Under the pieces are notes generated by a model. That model saw only the letters and a list, made by a program, of their open reading frames with translations, searched no databases and was not told the DNA's origin. 64,000 nucleotides of DNA from UBA1127 sp965116355 (lineage in GTDB: Bacteria > Chloroflexota > Dehalococcoidia > Lucifugimonadales > UBA1127): assembly GCA_965116355.1 (NCBI GenBank), contig OZ220679.1, forward strand, positions 558,001 to 622,000, written 5' to 3'. Shown here one piece after another: positions 53,801 to 63,200 of the stretch; the stretch's first letter is position 1; each line of letters opens with the position of its first letter. Both the position numbers and the translations under genes were made by a program.

Positions 53801-55306
53801 CTCATCGTCGTCGTCAACGTTGTCTGCCGTGGCGGAGAAGGTGAAGGACTTTTCGGTGTCGGAAGCTCCGAAGGTGAGGTTCGATGGGACGCCGGAGTAG
53901 TCCGCTGACGACGCGCCGCCCTGGTTGGTCTTCGTGAGCGGTATGACCACCTGGCGCTCGGGGGCTACGCTGAGGGTCACCTTCACAGTGGCGCTGCCGC
54001 CCTCCGCCGCCGTGTACGTCGCGCTCTCGAAGTTCACCTTCACCGCCGGCACGTCGTCGTCGGTGATCGACACGGTGCTGGTGGACGTAGTCCCGGCGGA
54101 GACGCCCGTGGGGAGCGAGCCGAAGGCGAGGGCTACGCTCTCGTCGTCGTCGTCCACGTCGTCGGCCGTCGCGGAGAAGGTGAATGTCTTCGCGGTGTCG
54201 GTGGCGCCGAAGGTGAGGTTTGCCGGGACGCCGGAGTAGTCGGCGGACGACGCGCCGCCCTTGTTGGTCTTCGTGAGCGGTACGACCACCTGCCGCTCGG
54301 GGGCCACGCTCAGGGTCACCTTCACGGTGGCGCTGCCGCCCTCCGCCGCCGTGTACGTCGCGCTCTCGAAGTTCACCTTCACCGCCGGCACGTCGTCGTC
54401 GGTGATCGACACCGTGCTGGTCGAGGTGGTCCCGGCGGAAACTCCCGTGGGCAGCGTGCCGAAGGCCAACACGACCGACTCCCCGTCGTCGTCCACGTCG
54501 TCGGCCGTGGCGGAGAAGGTGAACGTCTTTGCGGTGTCAGTTGCTCCGAAGGTCAGGTTCGCCGGGACACCCGAGTAGTCGGCCGACGACGCGCCGCCCT
54601 TGTTGGTCTTTGTTATGGGTACGACCACCTGGCGCTCGGGGGCCACGCTCAGGGTGACCTTCACGGTGGCGCTGCCGCCCTCCGCCGCCGTGTACGTCGC
54701 GCTCTCGAAGTTCACCTTCACCGCCGGCACGTCGTCGTCGGTGATCGACACCGTGCTGGTCGAGGTGGTCCCGGCGGAAACTCCCGTGGGCAGCGTGCCG
54801 AAGGCCAACACGACCGACTCCCCGTCGTCGTCCACGTCGTCCGCCGTGGCGGAGAAGGTGAACGTCTTTGCGGTGTCAGTTGCTCCGAAGGTCAGGTTCG
54901 CCGGGACACCCGAGTAGTCGGCCGACGATGCGCCGCCCTTGTTGGTCTTCGTGAGCGGTACGACCACCTGGCGCTCGGGGGCCACGCTCAGGGTGACCTT
55001 CACGGTGGCGCTGCCGCCCTCCGCCGCCGTGTACGTCGCGCTCTCGAAGTTCACCTTCACCGCCGGCACGTCGTCGTCGGTGATCGACACGGTGCTGGTG
55101 GACGTAGTCCCGGCGGAGACGCCCGTGGGGAGCGAGCCGAAGGCGAGGGCTACGCTCTCGTCGTCGTCGTCCACGTCGTCCGCCGTCGCGGAGAAGGTGA
55201 AGGTCTTCGCGGTGTCGGTGGCGCCGAAGGTCAGGTTCGCCGGGACGCCGGAGTAGTCGGCGGACGACGCGCCGCCCTTGTTGGTCTTCGTGAGCGGTAC
55301 GACCAC
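50891..55306 (-). CDS. Calx-beta repeat surface protein, C-terminal segment
   Basis: The frame begins inside a repeat, because a single-base deletion near 55311 (CCTGCGCTC instead of CCTGGCGCTC) breaks the upstream frame, so 55306 is not a real start. It encodes about 1470 residues: seven complete 113-residue Calx-beta units, each with the AVKVNFESATYTAAEGGSAT-type opening, a VVPLTKTN.GGASSADYSG middle and an acidic DDVDDDDES loop. A divergent Calx-beta unit and two Fn3-like domains follow, then a cadherin-like unit (SFSIAEDAATGDAVGTVSAT). A C-terminal beta domain contains APYSLYGDS and GSYTLTATAYSE, typical of the ends of such exported proteins. Together with the frame at 57218-64000 it is probably the end of one giant adhesin. 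Confidence 0.8.
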   Translation of the reverse strand: MVVPLTKTNKGGASSADYSGVPANLTFGATDTAKTFTFSATADDVDDDDESVALAFGSLPTGVSAGTTSTSTVSITDDDVPAVKVNFESATYTAAEGGSATVKVTLSVAPERQVVVPLTKTNKGGASSADYSGVPANLTFGATDTAKTFTFSATADDVDDDGESVVLAFGTLPTGVSAGTTSTSTVSITDDDVPAVKVNFESATYTAAEGGSATVKVTLSVAPERQVVVPITKTNKGGASSADYSGVPANLTFGATDTAKTFTFSATADDVDDDGESVVLAFGTLPTGVSAGTTSTSTVSITDDDVPAVKVNFESATYTAAEGGSATVKVTLSVAPERQVVVPLTKTNKGGASSADYSGVPANLTFGATDTAKTFTFSATADDVDDDDESVALAFGSLPTGVSAGTTSTSTVSITDDDVPAVKVNFESATYTAAEGGSATVKVTLSVAPERQVVIPLTKTNQGGASSADYSGVPSNLTFGASDTEKSFTFSATADNVDDDDESVALAFGSLPTGVSAGTTSTSTVSITDDDVPSVTVSFEQSAYTAAEGGSATVKVTLSPAPERQVVVPLTKTNQGGASSADYSGVPSTLTFGASDTEKSFTFSATADNVDDDDESVALAFGSLPTGVSAGTTSTSTVSITDDDVPSVTVSFEQSAYTAAEGGSATVKVTLSPAPERQVVVPLTKTNQGGASSADYSGVPSTLTFGASDTEKSFTFSATADDVDDDDESVLMSFGALPTGVSAGTTPTSTVSIADDDVPAVTVSFEHASYSVIEGDTVDVKVTLSAAPERQVVVPIATTNQDGASAADYSGVPSSLTFGASDTEKTFSFSATEDSVQDPGESVDLSLGVLPTRISAGTTSTSTVSITDVFVLPQRDAEPQVTLVLTPATINKTGSGNSSTVTAMLSAISSAVTTVVVSVDPTDTTTLSANRTLTIAAGKTASTGEVTITALDHDAGHGPCSVTVSGSANNNAGVDGPEDTTLTITDGNGPNPHKPANFRVTSEKGKTTFHWDQVGIPCAAERLRYDILVREPGGSEGDWEFTIHTDYMEESTDDDQSPLTWQRLPVGGTYEFAIQAVAVTPDGSPLLSGLVDPVTLTVRGPNLPWDVKARRTDNGVEGPVELTWERPLLYSNRPFYEPAIPIADPDAVDTTVYEYIIFRADKPEDDGDMNTPPDHGATYSQIAIVGDVTTYIDETVAETGSYFYRVQARSTDGTSDRSGYAFAYGLPGSDDGDTGQRESTDESNSPPSFGSSTYSFSIAEDAATGDAVGTVSATDADSDGITYTIEAGSGDGKFAIDGSTGAITTAGALDHETTPSYTLTVQADDGEGGTDTATVNVTVTEVDEPSTNPLTGFTLVDASDQSVLASLTSGASVALADPNGGSYGIRANVDSTASVGSVRLVLSGAKTVTRTESAAPYSLYGDSYEGAASDLYGESLPAGSYTLTATAYSERAGGGDELGALEVSFTITAGN

Positions 55307-55760
55307 CTGCGCTCGGGGGCCACGCTCAGGGTGACCTTCACGGTGGCGCTGCCTCCCTCCGCCGCCGTGTACGTCGCGCTCTCGAAGTTCACCTTCACCG
55401 CCGGCACGTCGTCGTCGGTGATCGACACGGTGCTGGTGGACGTGGTCCCGGCGGAGACGCCCGTGGGGAGCGAGCCGAAGGCGAGGGCTACGCTCTCGTC
55501 GTCGTCGTCCACGTTGTCCGCGGTCGCAGCGAAGGTGAACGTCTTCTCGGTGTCGGAGGCGCCGAAGGTCAGGTTCGCCGGGACACCCGAGTAGTCGGCC
55601 GACGACGCGCCGCCCTTGTTGGTCTTTGTTATGGGTACGACCACCTGGCGCTCGGGGGCCACGCTCAGGGTGACCTTTACGGTGGCGCTGCCTCCCTCGC
55701 CGCGGTGTAGGTCGCGCTCTCGAAACTGACGGTCACTGGCCGCACGTCGTCGTCGGTGAT
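52700..55760 (-). repeat. 339-bp tandem repeats (113-residue Calx-beta units)
   Basis: The phrase encoding SITDDDVP recurs every 339 bases, for example near 53370, 53710, 54055, 54390, 54730, 55070 and 55410. Units between 53.9 and 55.6 kb are nearly identical in DNA. Units at 53.0-53.9 kb form a second subfamily (SVTVSFEQSAY). Confidence 0.9.
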
Positions 55761-57217
55761 CGACACCGTGCTGGTCGAGGTGGTCCCGGCGGTCAACTCC
55801 CGTGGGCAGCGAGCCGAAGGCCAGGGCTACGCTTTCGTCGCCGTCCTCGTCGTCCGCGGTGGCGAGCGAAGGTGAAGGTCTTCTCGGTGTCGGTGGCGCC
55901 GAAGGTGAGGTTTGCCGGGACGCCGGAGTAGTCGGCGGACGACGCGCCGCCCTTGTTGGTCTTCGTGAGCGGTATGACCACCTGGCGTCGGGGGCAACGC
56001 TGAGGGTGACCTTGACGGTGGCCGCCCTCCGCTGCGGTGTAGGCTGACTCCTCGAAGCTGACCGTGAGGCCGAGTCGTCGGTGGCGGTGATCGACGCCCG
56101 TGCTTGGTTGGTGAGCGTCACGTTGGAGAGCGGTGTCGGTGAGCGATCCGATGGACTACGCTCGTCGTCGTCGTCCACGTTGTCCAGCCGTGGCGGTCAC
56201 CGTGGCCACGCCGGCGTTCTCCGATATGCTCCGAAGGTCCAGGCTCGCCGGGACACCGGCTTGGAGTAGTCGGCCGTGACGACGCGCCGCCCTTGTTGGT
56301 CTTTGTTATGGGTACACCACCGCGCTCGGGGGCCACGCTGTAGGGTGACCTCACCTTTACGGTGGCGCTGCCTCCCTCCGCCGCCGTGTACGTCGCGCTC
56401 TCGATGGTCACCGTCACCGCCGGGTCACGTCGTCGTCGGGATCGACACCGTGCTGGTCCACTGCCCGGCGGCCGAAGGCGTTCTGTCCGGGCAGGGACCG
56501 GTCTTGGCATCCCAGCCGAAGGTGAGGGCCGGGACCCCAGTCGGCCGTCACCTCCCGGTTCCCCGTGTAGGCCGAGTCGTCGGTGGCGGTGATCGACCAC
56601 CTCGCCCGTCGCCGTCACGCTTGGCGATGGTGACCGTCACGTTGGAGCTGCAGCCGTCCGCTGGTGTCGGTGGGACTCGATGGAACCGTGACGGTGGTTG
56701 CCGGCACGTGGACTGTCGGTGTCTGTGCTGGTCGACCGTGGTCCCGGCCTCTCCGTGGGCAGTCCGGGCCGAAGGCCAGGGTCACCACCGGTGGCTTTCG
56801 TCGTCATGGCACGTCGTCGCGGTGCCGGCGACCCCGTGAAGGTCTTCCGCAGACCCGCTGGCGCCGTCACCTCCCGGTTCCCCGTGTAGGCCGAGTCGTC
56901 GGTGGCGGTGATCGTCACCTCGCCCGTGCTTGCCGTCTCTCCCTTGGCGATGGTGAGCGTCACGTTGGAGCTCACCGTGACGGTGGTTGCCGCTGGTGCT
57001 GGCGGGTGGGGCGTTCTCGATGCTGTCCGGGGACACCGTCGACGTGTGGTTGCCGTCCACCCCGGTCCGCAGACCCGCTGCTTGTCCAGGCCGAGTGGCG
57101 GTCACCGTGGTCTCTCCACGATGGCCGTCACGTTCTCGGCGACGCGCCGCCCTTGCTGGTCCGTGAGCGGTCCGTTGCCACTTTGGTGGCGCTCACCGGC
57201 CGGGGCCACGCTCAGGG
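55307..57217 (-). pseudogene. Frameshift-riddled section of the Calx-beta gene
   Basis: Fragments of both the 113-residue and 110-residue repeat types appear in all three minus frames, with single-base gains and losses, missing blocks and spliced-together pieces. One example is a unit jumping from VTLTI to an unrelated repeat position. Error density rises from one indel near 55311 to many between 56,000 and 57,200. The flanking sequence on both sides is clean. This fits a collapsed or mis-assembled tandem array at least as well as real gene decay. Confidence 0.75.
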
Positions 57218-60200
57218 TCACCGTGGCCACGGTGGCGCTGCCTCCCTCATGCTGTCCGGTGTCCAGGGCCGAGGGTCGAAGCTCACCGTCACTGCGCGAA
57301 CCTCGTCGTCCGTGATGGTCAGGGTCACGTCGTCCGGGCCGTCCACCCCGGCGGTGTTCTCCGCAGACCCGCTCACCGTCACCTCCCGGTTCCCCGTGTA
57401 GGCCGAGTCGTCGGTGGCGGTGATCGTCACCTCGCCCGTGCTTGCCGTCTCTCCCTTGGCGATGGTGAGCGTCACGTTGGAGCTCAGCGTGCTGGTGTCG
57501 GTGGGATCGATGGACACCGTGACGGTGGTTGCCGCGGTGGACTGCTTGTCCAGGCTGGCGGTCACCGTGGCCACGCCGGCGTTCTCCGATATGCTGTCCG
57601 GGTCCAGGGCCAGGGTCACCACCGGCTTGGCATCGTCGTCCGTGATGGTCAGGGTCACGTCGTCCGGGCCGTCCACCCCGGCGGTGTTCTCCGCAGACCC
57701 GCTCACCGTCACCTCCCGGTTCCCCGTGTAGGCCGAGTCGTCGGTGGCGGTGATCGTCACCTCGCCCGTGCTTGCCGTCTCTCCCTTGGCGATGGTGAGC
57801 GTCACGTTGGAGCTCAGCGTGCTGGTGTCGGTGGGATCGATGGACACCGTGACGGTGGTTGCCGCGGTGGACTGCTTGTCCAGGCTGGCGGTCACCGTGG
57901 CCACGCCGGCGTTCTCCGATATGCTGTCCGGGTCCAGGGCCAGGGTCACCACCGGCTTGGCATCGTCGTCCGTGATGGTCAGGGTCACGTCGTCCGGGCC
58001 GTCCACCCCGGCGGTGTTCTCCGCAGACCCGCTCACCGTCACCTCCCGGTTCCCCGTGTAGGCCGAGTCGTCGGTGGCGGTGATCGTCACCTCGCCCGTG
58101 CTTGCCGTCTCTCCCTTGGCGATGGTGAGCGTCACGTTGGAGCTCAGCGTGCTGGTGTCGGTGGGATCGATGGACACGGTGACGGTGGTTGCCGCGGTGG
58201 ACTGCTTGTCCAGGCTGGCGGTCACCGTGGCCACGCCGGCGTTCTCCGATATGCTGTCCGGGTCCAGGGCCAGGGTCACCACCGGCTTGGCATCGTCGTC
58301 CGTGATGGTCAGGGTCACGTCGTCCGGGCCGTCCACCCCGGCGGTGTTCTCCGCAGACCCGCTCACCGTCACCTCCCGGTTCCCCGTGTAGGCCGAGTCG
58401 TCGGTGGCGGTGATGGTCACCTCGCCCGTGCTGGACGTAGTCCCCTTGGCGATGGTGAGGGTCGTGTTGGAGCTCAGCGTGCTGGTGTCGGTGGGATCGA
58501 TGGACACCGTGACGGTGGTTGCCGCGGTGGACTGCTTGTCCAGGCTGGCGGTCACCGTGGCCACGCCGGCGTTCTCCGATATGCTGTCCGAGTCCAGGGC
58601 CAGGGTCACCACCGGCTTGGCATCGTCGTCCGTGATGGTCAGGGTCACGTCGTCCGGGCCGTCCACCCCGGCGGTGTTCTCCGCAGACCCGCTCACCGTC
58701 ACCTCCCGGTTGCCGGTGTAGGTCGAGTCGTCGGTGGCGGTGATGGTCACCTCGCCCGTGCTGGACGTAGTCCCCTTGGCGATGGTGAGGGTCGTGTTGG
58801 AGCTCAGCGTGCTGGTGTCGGTGGGATCGATGGACACGGTGACGGTGGTTGCCGCGGTGGACTGCTCGCTCAGCGTCGCGGTCACCGTGCTGGCGTTGGC
58901 CGATCCGCTCTCGCTGATGGTCGCAGGCGTGAGGACCAGCGTGACCTGGGGCAGGTCGTCGTCCTCAGCGATCGTCAGCGTCACGTCGTCCGGGCCCCCC
59001 ACACCGGCGGTGTTCTCCGCGGAACCGCTCACCGTCACCTGCCGGTCCCCGGCGTAGGCCGAGTCGTTCACCGCGGTGATGGTGACCTCTCCGGTGCTCG
59101 TGGTCTGGTTCGCCGCGATGGTCAGCGTCGTGTTGGAGCCGAGCGTGCTCGTGTCCGTCGGGTCAATGGACACGACTATGGTGGTCTCGGCGCTGGACTG
59201 CTCGCTCAGGGACGCCGTCACCGTGGCCACACCGCCGTCCTCGGAGATGGTGTCCGGGTCCAGCGACAATGTAACGGTAGGCTCATCGTCTTCCAAGACA
59301 ATCACGTCCATCGACGCGGTGACGTTCGGAAATTCGTTGCTGCGTCGCGGGTTTCCATAGTCGCCGCCCACGGCAGTATGCTCAATCGCCGCCTTCGGGT
59401 CCGGCTGCGCGTCCCTGTCCTGGTAGGCGTTCACTATCACGTTTTGCGGAGTGTTCCAGTTGCTTGGGGTAAAGGCAAGCTTCCTGGTATTCACTGAGAA
59501 TTCGGCGCCTGGAGGCACCTCCAACGTCACATGCACGCTTTGAGTGGGCTGCGATTTAAGGACAACCGTGTAGGTCCTGCGTTCGCCTTCCGGCACGCCG
59601 ATTGTGTCGGAGCTGAGCACCAGCCCCCGCTCGTCGTCGTCCTCGATGGTCCCTTCTACGGACAGAGACGACTCGCCGCCGCTCAGGTCCGCGTTGACGG
59701 CGTTGCTCAGCGTCAGCGTGAAGGTCTCGTCGTCCTCATCGACGCGGTCGTTGAGGACGGGTACGCTGATGGTCTTGGTGGTCTCGCCGGCCGAGAAGGT
59801 GAGTCTGCCGGCTGTTCGGGTGTAGTCGCTGCCCGCCGTAGCGGTGCCATTCGACGTGGAGTAGTTGACGGTCACAGTCTCCCCGGACTCTATTTGCAGC
59901 GACACCACAAAGGCCATGGTCCCCGCACTCTCGGCGGCCTTCACGCCTTCAGTGAGTATGTCCGACCCCTGGAACACCAGCATCGTCACCGTTGTGTCAT
60001 CAACGGTGACCGTCACGCTGTCCGCCGACTCGGAGGCATAGTCACCACCGCTGACCGCGTGGGTAATGGTGAAGGGCTCAGGGGAGCTCGCGTCATCGTC
60101 CTCGGTCGCGGACACCTCCACCTCCTGGGCGTCGTCCCAGTTATCTGAAGTGAAGGTAAGACTGGTCTTGTCCACCGTGGCGCCGGCGTCCGCCGGCACG

Positions 60201-63200
60201 GTGATCGTGACGGTCACGTTCGCCGTTGGCTGGGACCGCAGCACAACGCTGTAGACCCCACTTTCGCCCTCGTCGAGGCTCAGCGTGGTCGGCGACACAT
60301 CGACGCCACGCTCGTTCTCCTCGGTGATGGTCACGGTGACCGCGGACGCCGTAACGCTGCCGTAACCGCCGCCGCTCACGGCATGTGTCAGTGTCACAGG
60401 CGCGTCCGCCACCGCGTCGTCGTCGGAGAGTGTATTCACGACCACGTATTGGGGCCATCTCCAGTTGCCGGCGGTGAAGGTCAACGTGGTGGGCCCCGCG
60501 GAGACGTCGGTGTCCGACGGGACGGTCACGACAACGGTCACGTCGCCGCCCGTGGGCTGGGAGCCGATGGATACCCGGTACAGGTCTGACCCACCCTCTC
60601 CGATGGTCAGGGCAGTCGGCTCCACGGTGACGGCGATTTCATCGTCGTTGTTTATCGTCCCGGTGGCCGTGGCATCGGCCAGGGTCGCGTTCACCGGATC
60701 GGCCAGGGTTACCGTGAACGTCTCGTCGGGCTCGACCACCCCGTCGTCCAGGACCGTCACCGTAAGTGTGGCGGTGGTGTCTCCGGCGGGGATGGTCAGG
60801 CTGCCTGCGGTCACGGCAGAGTAGTCGGTCCCTCCCGAGGCGGTGCCGTCCGTTGTGGACCAGGACACCGCAATGTCCTTTCCCCCGGCCTGGCTCAGGG
60901 TCACCGTGAACTCGATGCTGCCGTCGTCCTCGTCGGCCTCGCCGTCGGCGATGCTCAGCGTGGGGAAGTCGTTATCGACTATGGTCGCGGTCACGCCGTC
61001 CACGGACACGTTGCCGTACCCACCGCCGCTGGCCGCGTGGGTGAGCGACACCTCGTCGTCGGCGAGGTCGGCGTCCTCGGCCGCGGTCAGCGTGACGGTC
61101 TGCGGCTGGTCCCAGTTGCTCGAGGTGAAGGTGAGGGACGTTGGGCTAGCCGTCAGGTCGGTGTTTGCGGGTACGGTGACCGTGATGGTCACGTCCGCCG
61201 TGGGCAGAGTCTTGAGCCGCAGGGTGTACTCGCCCGTGCCGCCTTCCAGCATGTCCACGGCCGTGGGTTGGACCAGCACGCCCGGTGTGTCGTTGTCGAT
61301 GATCTCGGCATCGACGCGAGGGGGCGTGTGGAGCGTCGCGTTGACGGGATTGCGGAGCTTGACCCGGTAGATCTCCCGTTCCTCCACGATGGCGTCGTCG
61401 ACGATGACGACGGTGAAGTCCTGCTGCTGCTCTCCGGGCTCGAAGGTCAGCGTGCCGCGGGCCTTGACGTAGTCCGCGTTGGCAGTGGCCGTGCCGAAAT
61501 CCGTCGTGAGCCACTCCACCGTCACCTGCCGCCCCGAGGCGTCGGAAAGTCTCACGCGGAACCGGCCCTCGCCGGAGTCCTCACTGCTCTTCCCGACCTC
61601 CGCGATGGTCACGGTCGGCGGGTTGTCGTTGTCCGTGATGGTGACCGTTCCGGGGCCGCCGGTGCCGACGTTTCCGGACGGATTGCTCAGCGCGATGGAG
61701 AACGTCTCCGCGTCCTCGTCCAGCGAGTCGTCGGTGATGGTCACGCTGATGGTCTCGCTCGCGTCATCCGCGGCAAAGGTGAGCGTGCCGGCGGCGGGAG
61801 TGTAGTCCCTGCCGGCCTTGGCGGTCCCGTCCACCGTCTTCCAGTCCACCGTGATTGCTTGGTTGTTCGAGGTGCGGTCCAGCGTGACCTCAACCGTCAC
61901 CGAGCCCGCGTTCTCCGCCACGGTCTTGTCGGCGACCATGAGGACGGGTCTGTCGAGTACGGTCACTTGCACCACGGCGGGGTGCATACCGTCGTAGTCG
62001 CTGCCGCTGGGCCTATTGGTGACGATGACATACGGGCTGTTGGTGGAGTCGTCGTCGACTTCGCCGGTGACCGTGACCACCTGGGCATTGCGCCAGTTGT
62101 CCTGCGTGAAGGTAAGAGAGGCCGGCGCGACCGACACTCCCCCGTTCGACTGGAGGCTGACCGCAACGGTCACGCCTTCCGCCTCCGCCGGCTGCGAGTT
62201 CAACGACACGCTGTATGTGCCGCTGTCACCCTCGTCCAGGGACATCTCGTTTGGGAAGACGGTCACGCCGCGCTTGTCGTCGTCGCGGATGGCCAGGTCT
62301 ATCGTGCTGGGCGCCGTGATCGTCGCGTTCACCGGGTCGGACAGGGCCACCTGCAGGTACTCCAGGGCGTCCTCGTCCATCATGTCGTTGAGGATGGGCA
62401 CGCGGATGCGCAGCTCCGTGGTCCTGGGGGGGAAGGTCACCGTGCCGCCCGCGGCGGTGTAGTCCATGCCCACGGTGGCCGCCGCCCTCGCATCGTCCGC
62501 GGCCAGGGCCGTCGCGGCCCAGCCCACGGTCACCGTGTCGTTAGTGCCGCCGGACAGGGTCAGCGTGAACTCGGCGTAGCCGGAGTTCTCCGCGACCTCG
62601 TTGTCGCCTCCGACCATGGCGAAGGTGATGCTGGGGTTGGTCGCCGGCTGGTCGTTGTCCAGGATGATTCCCACGGCGGCGCTGCGGTCGGCGTCCAGCG
62701 TTCCCCCGGAGGGGCTGCTGATGGTGAATATGACGGTCTCGTTGGCCTCCGGCTTGTGGTCGTCGCACACCTGCACGCGCACGATCTCCTCGGTGTCCCC
62801 CGGGTCGAAGGTCAACGTCCCGCTCGCGGGAATGTAGTCGAAGCCGCTCACGAAGTTGACGCCGATACCACCACAACTGGTTGCACCGGCGGTGTTGCCG
62901 GTAGCCGTGCCGTCGGAGGTGGCGTACGCAACGGTGACCGTCTCGGTGGACGGGGCATTCATGGAGACCTTGAAGAACAAGGCTGAGCGATTGCTGTACT
63001 CGTCAGCCGGCACCGAGTTTCGGACGGCCAGCGTATGCCCGTCTCCCTGGGGGAAGACCACCTGGACCGCATTGGATTCGGCGCCCGCGGTCTTGGTGAC
63101 GCTGGCATTGATCGTGAGCTTCCCGGCGGTGACGTCCGCCGCAGTGGCGGCGTAAGTCACCGTGACGGTACAGCTGCTGTATTGGTCGTCGTCAGATGGT

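Noticed and set aside
55307..55594. Separate small genes in the disrupted Calx-beta zone
   Set aside because: All fragments match parts of the same repeat units, and none has a start or ribosome-binding site.
61037..62986. A 649-codon plus-strand frame opposite the Calx-beta gene, and similar long frames at 47544-49136, 51782-53230, 17956-19443 and 11530-12507
   Set aside because: They are antisense shadows of GC-rich repeat genes: rich in Arg, Gly, Val and His, without domain motifs or ribosome-binding sites.
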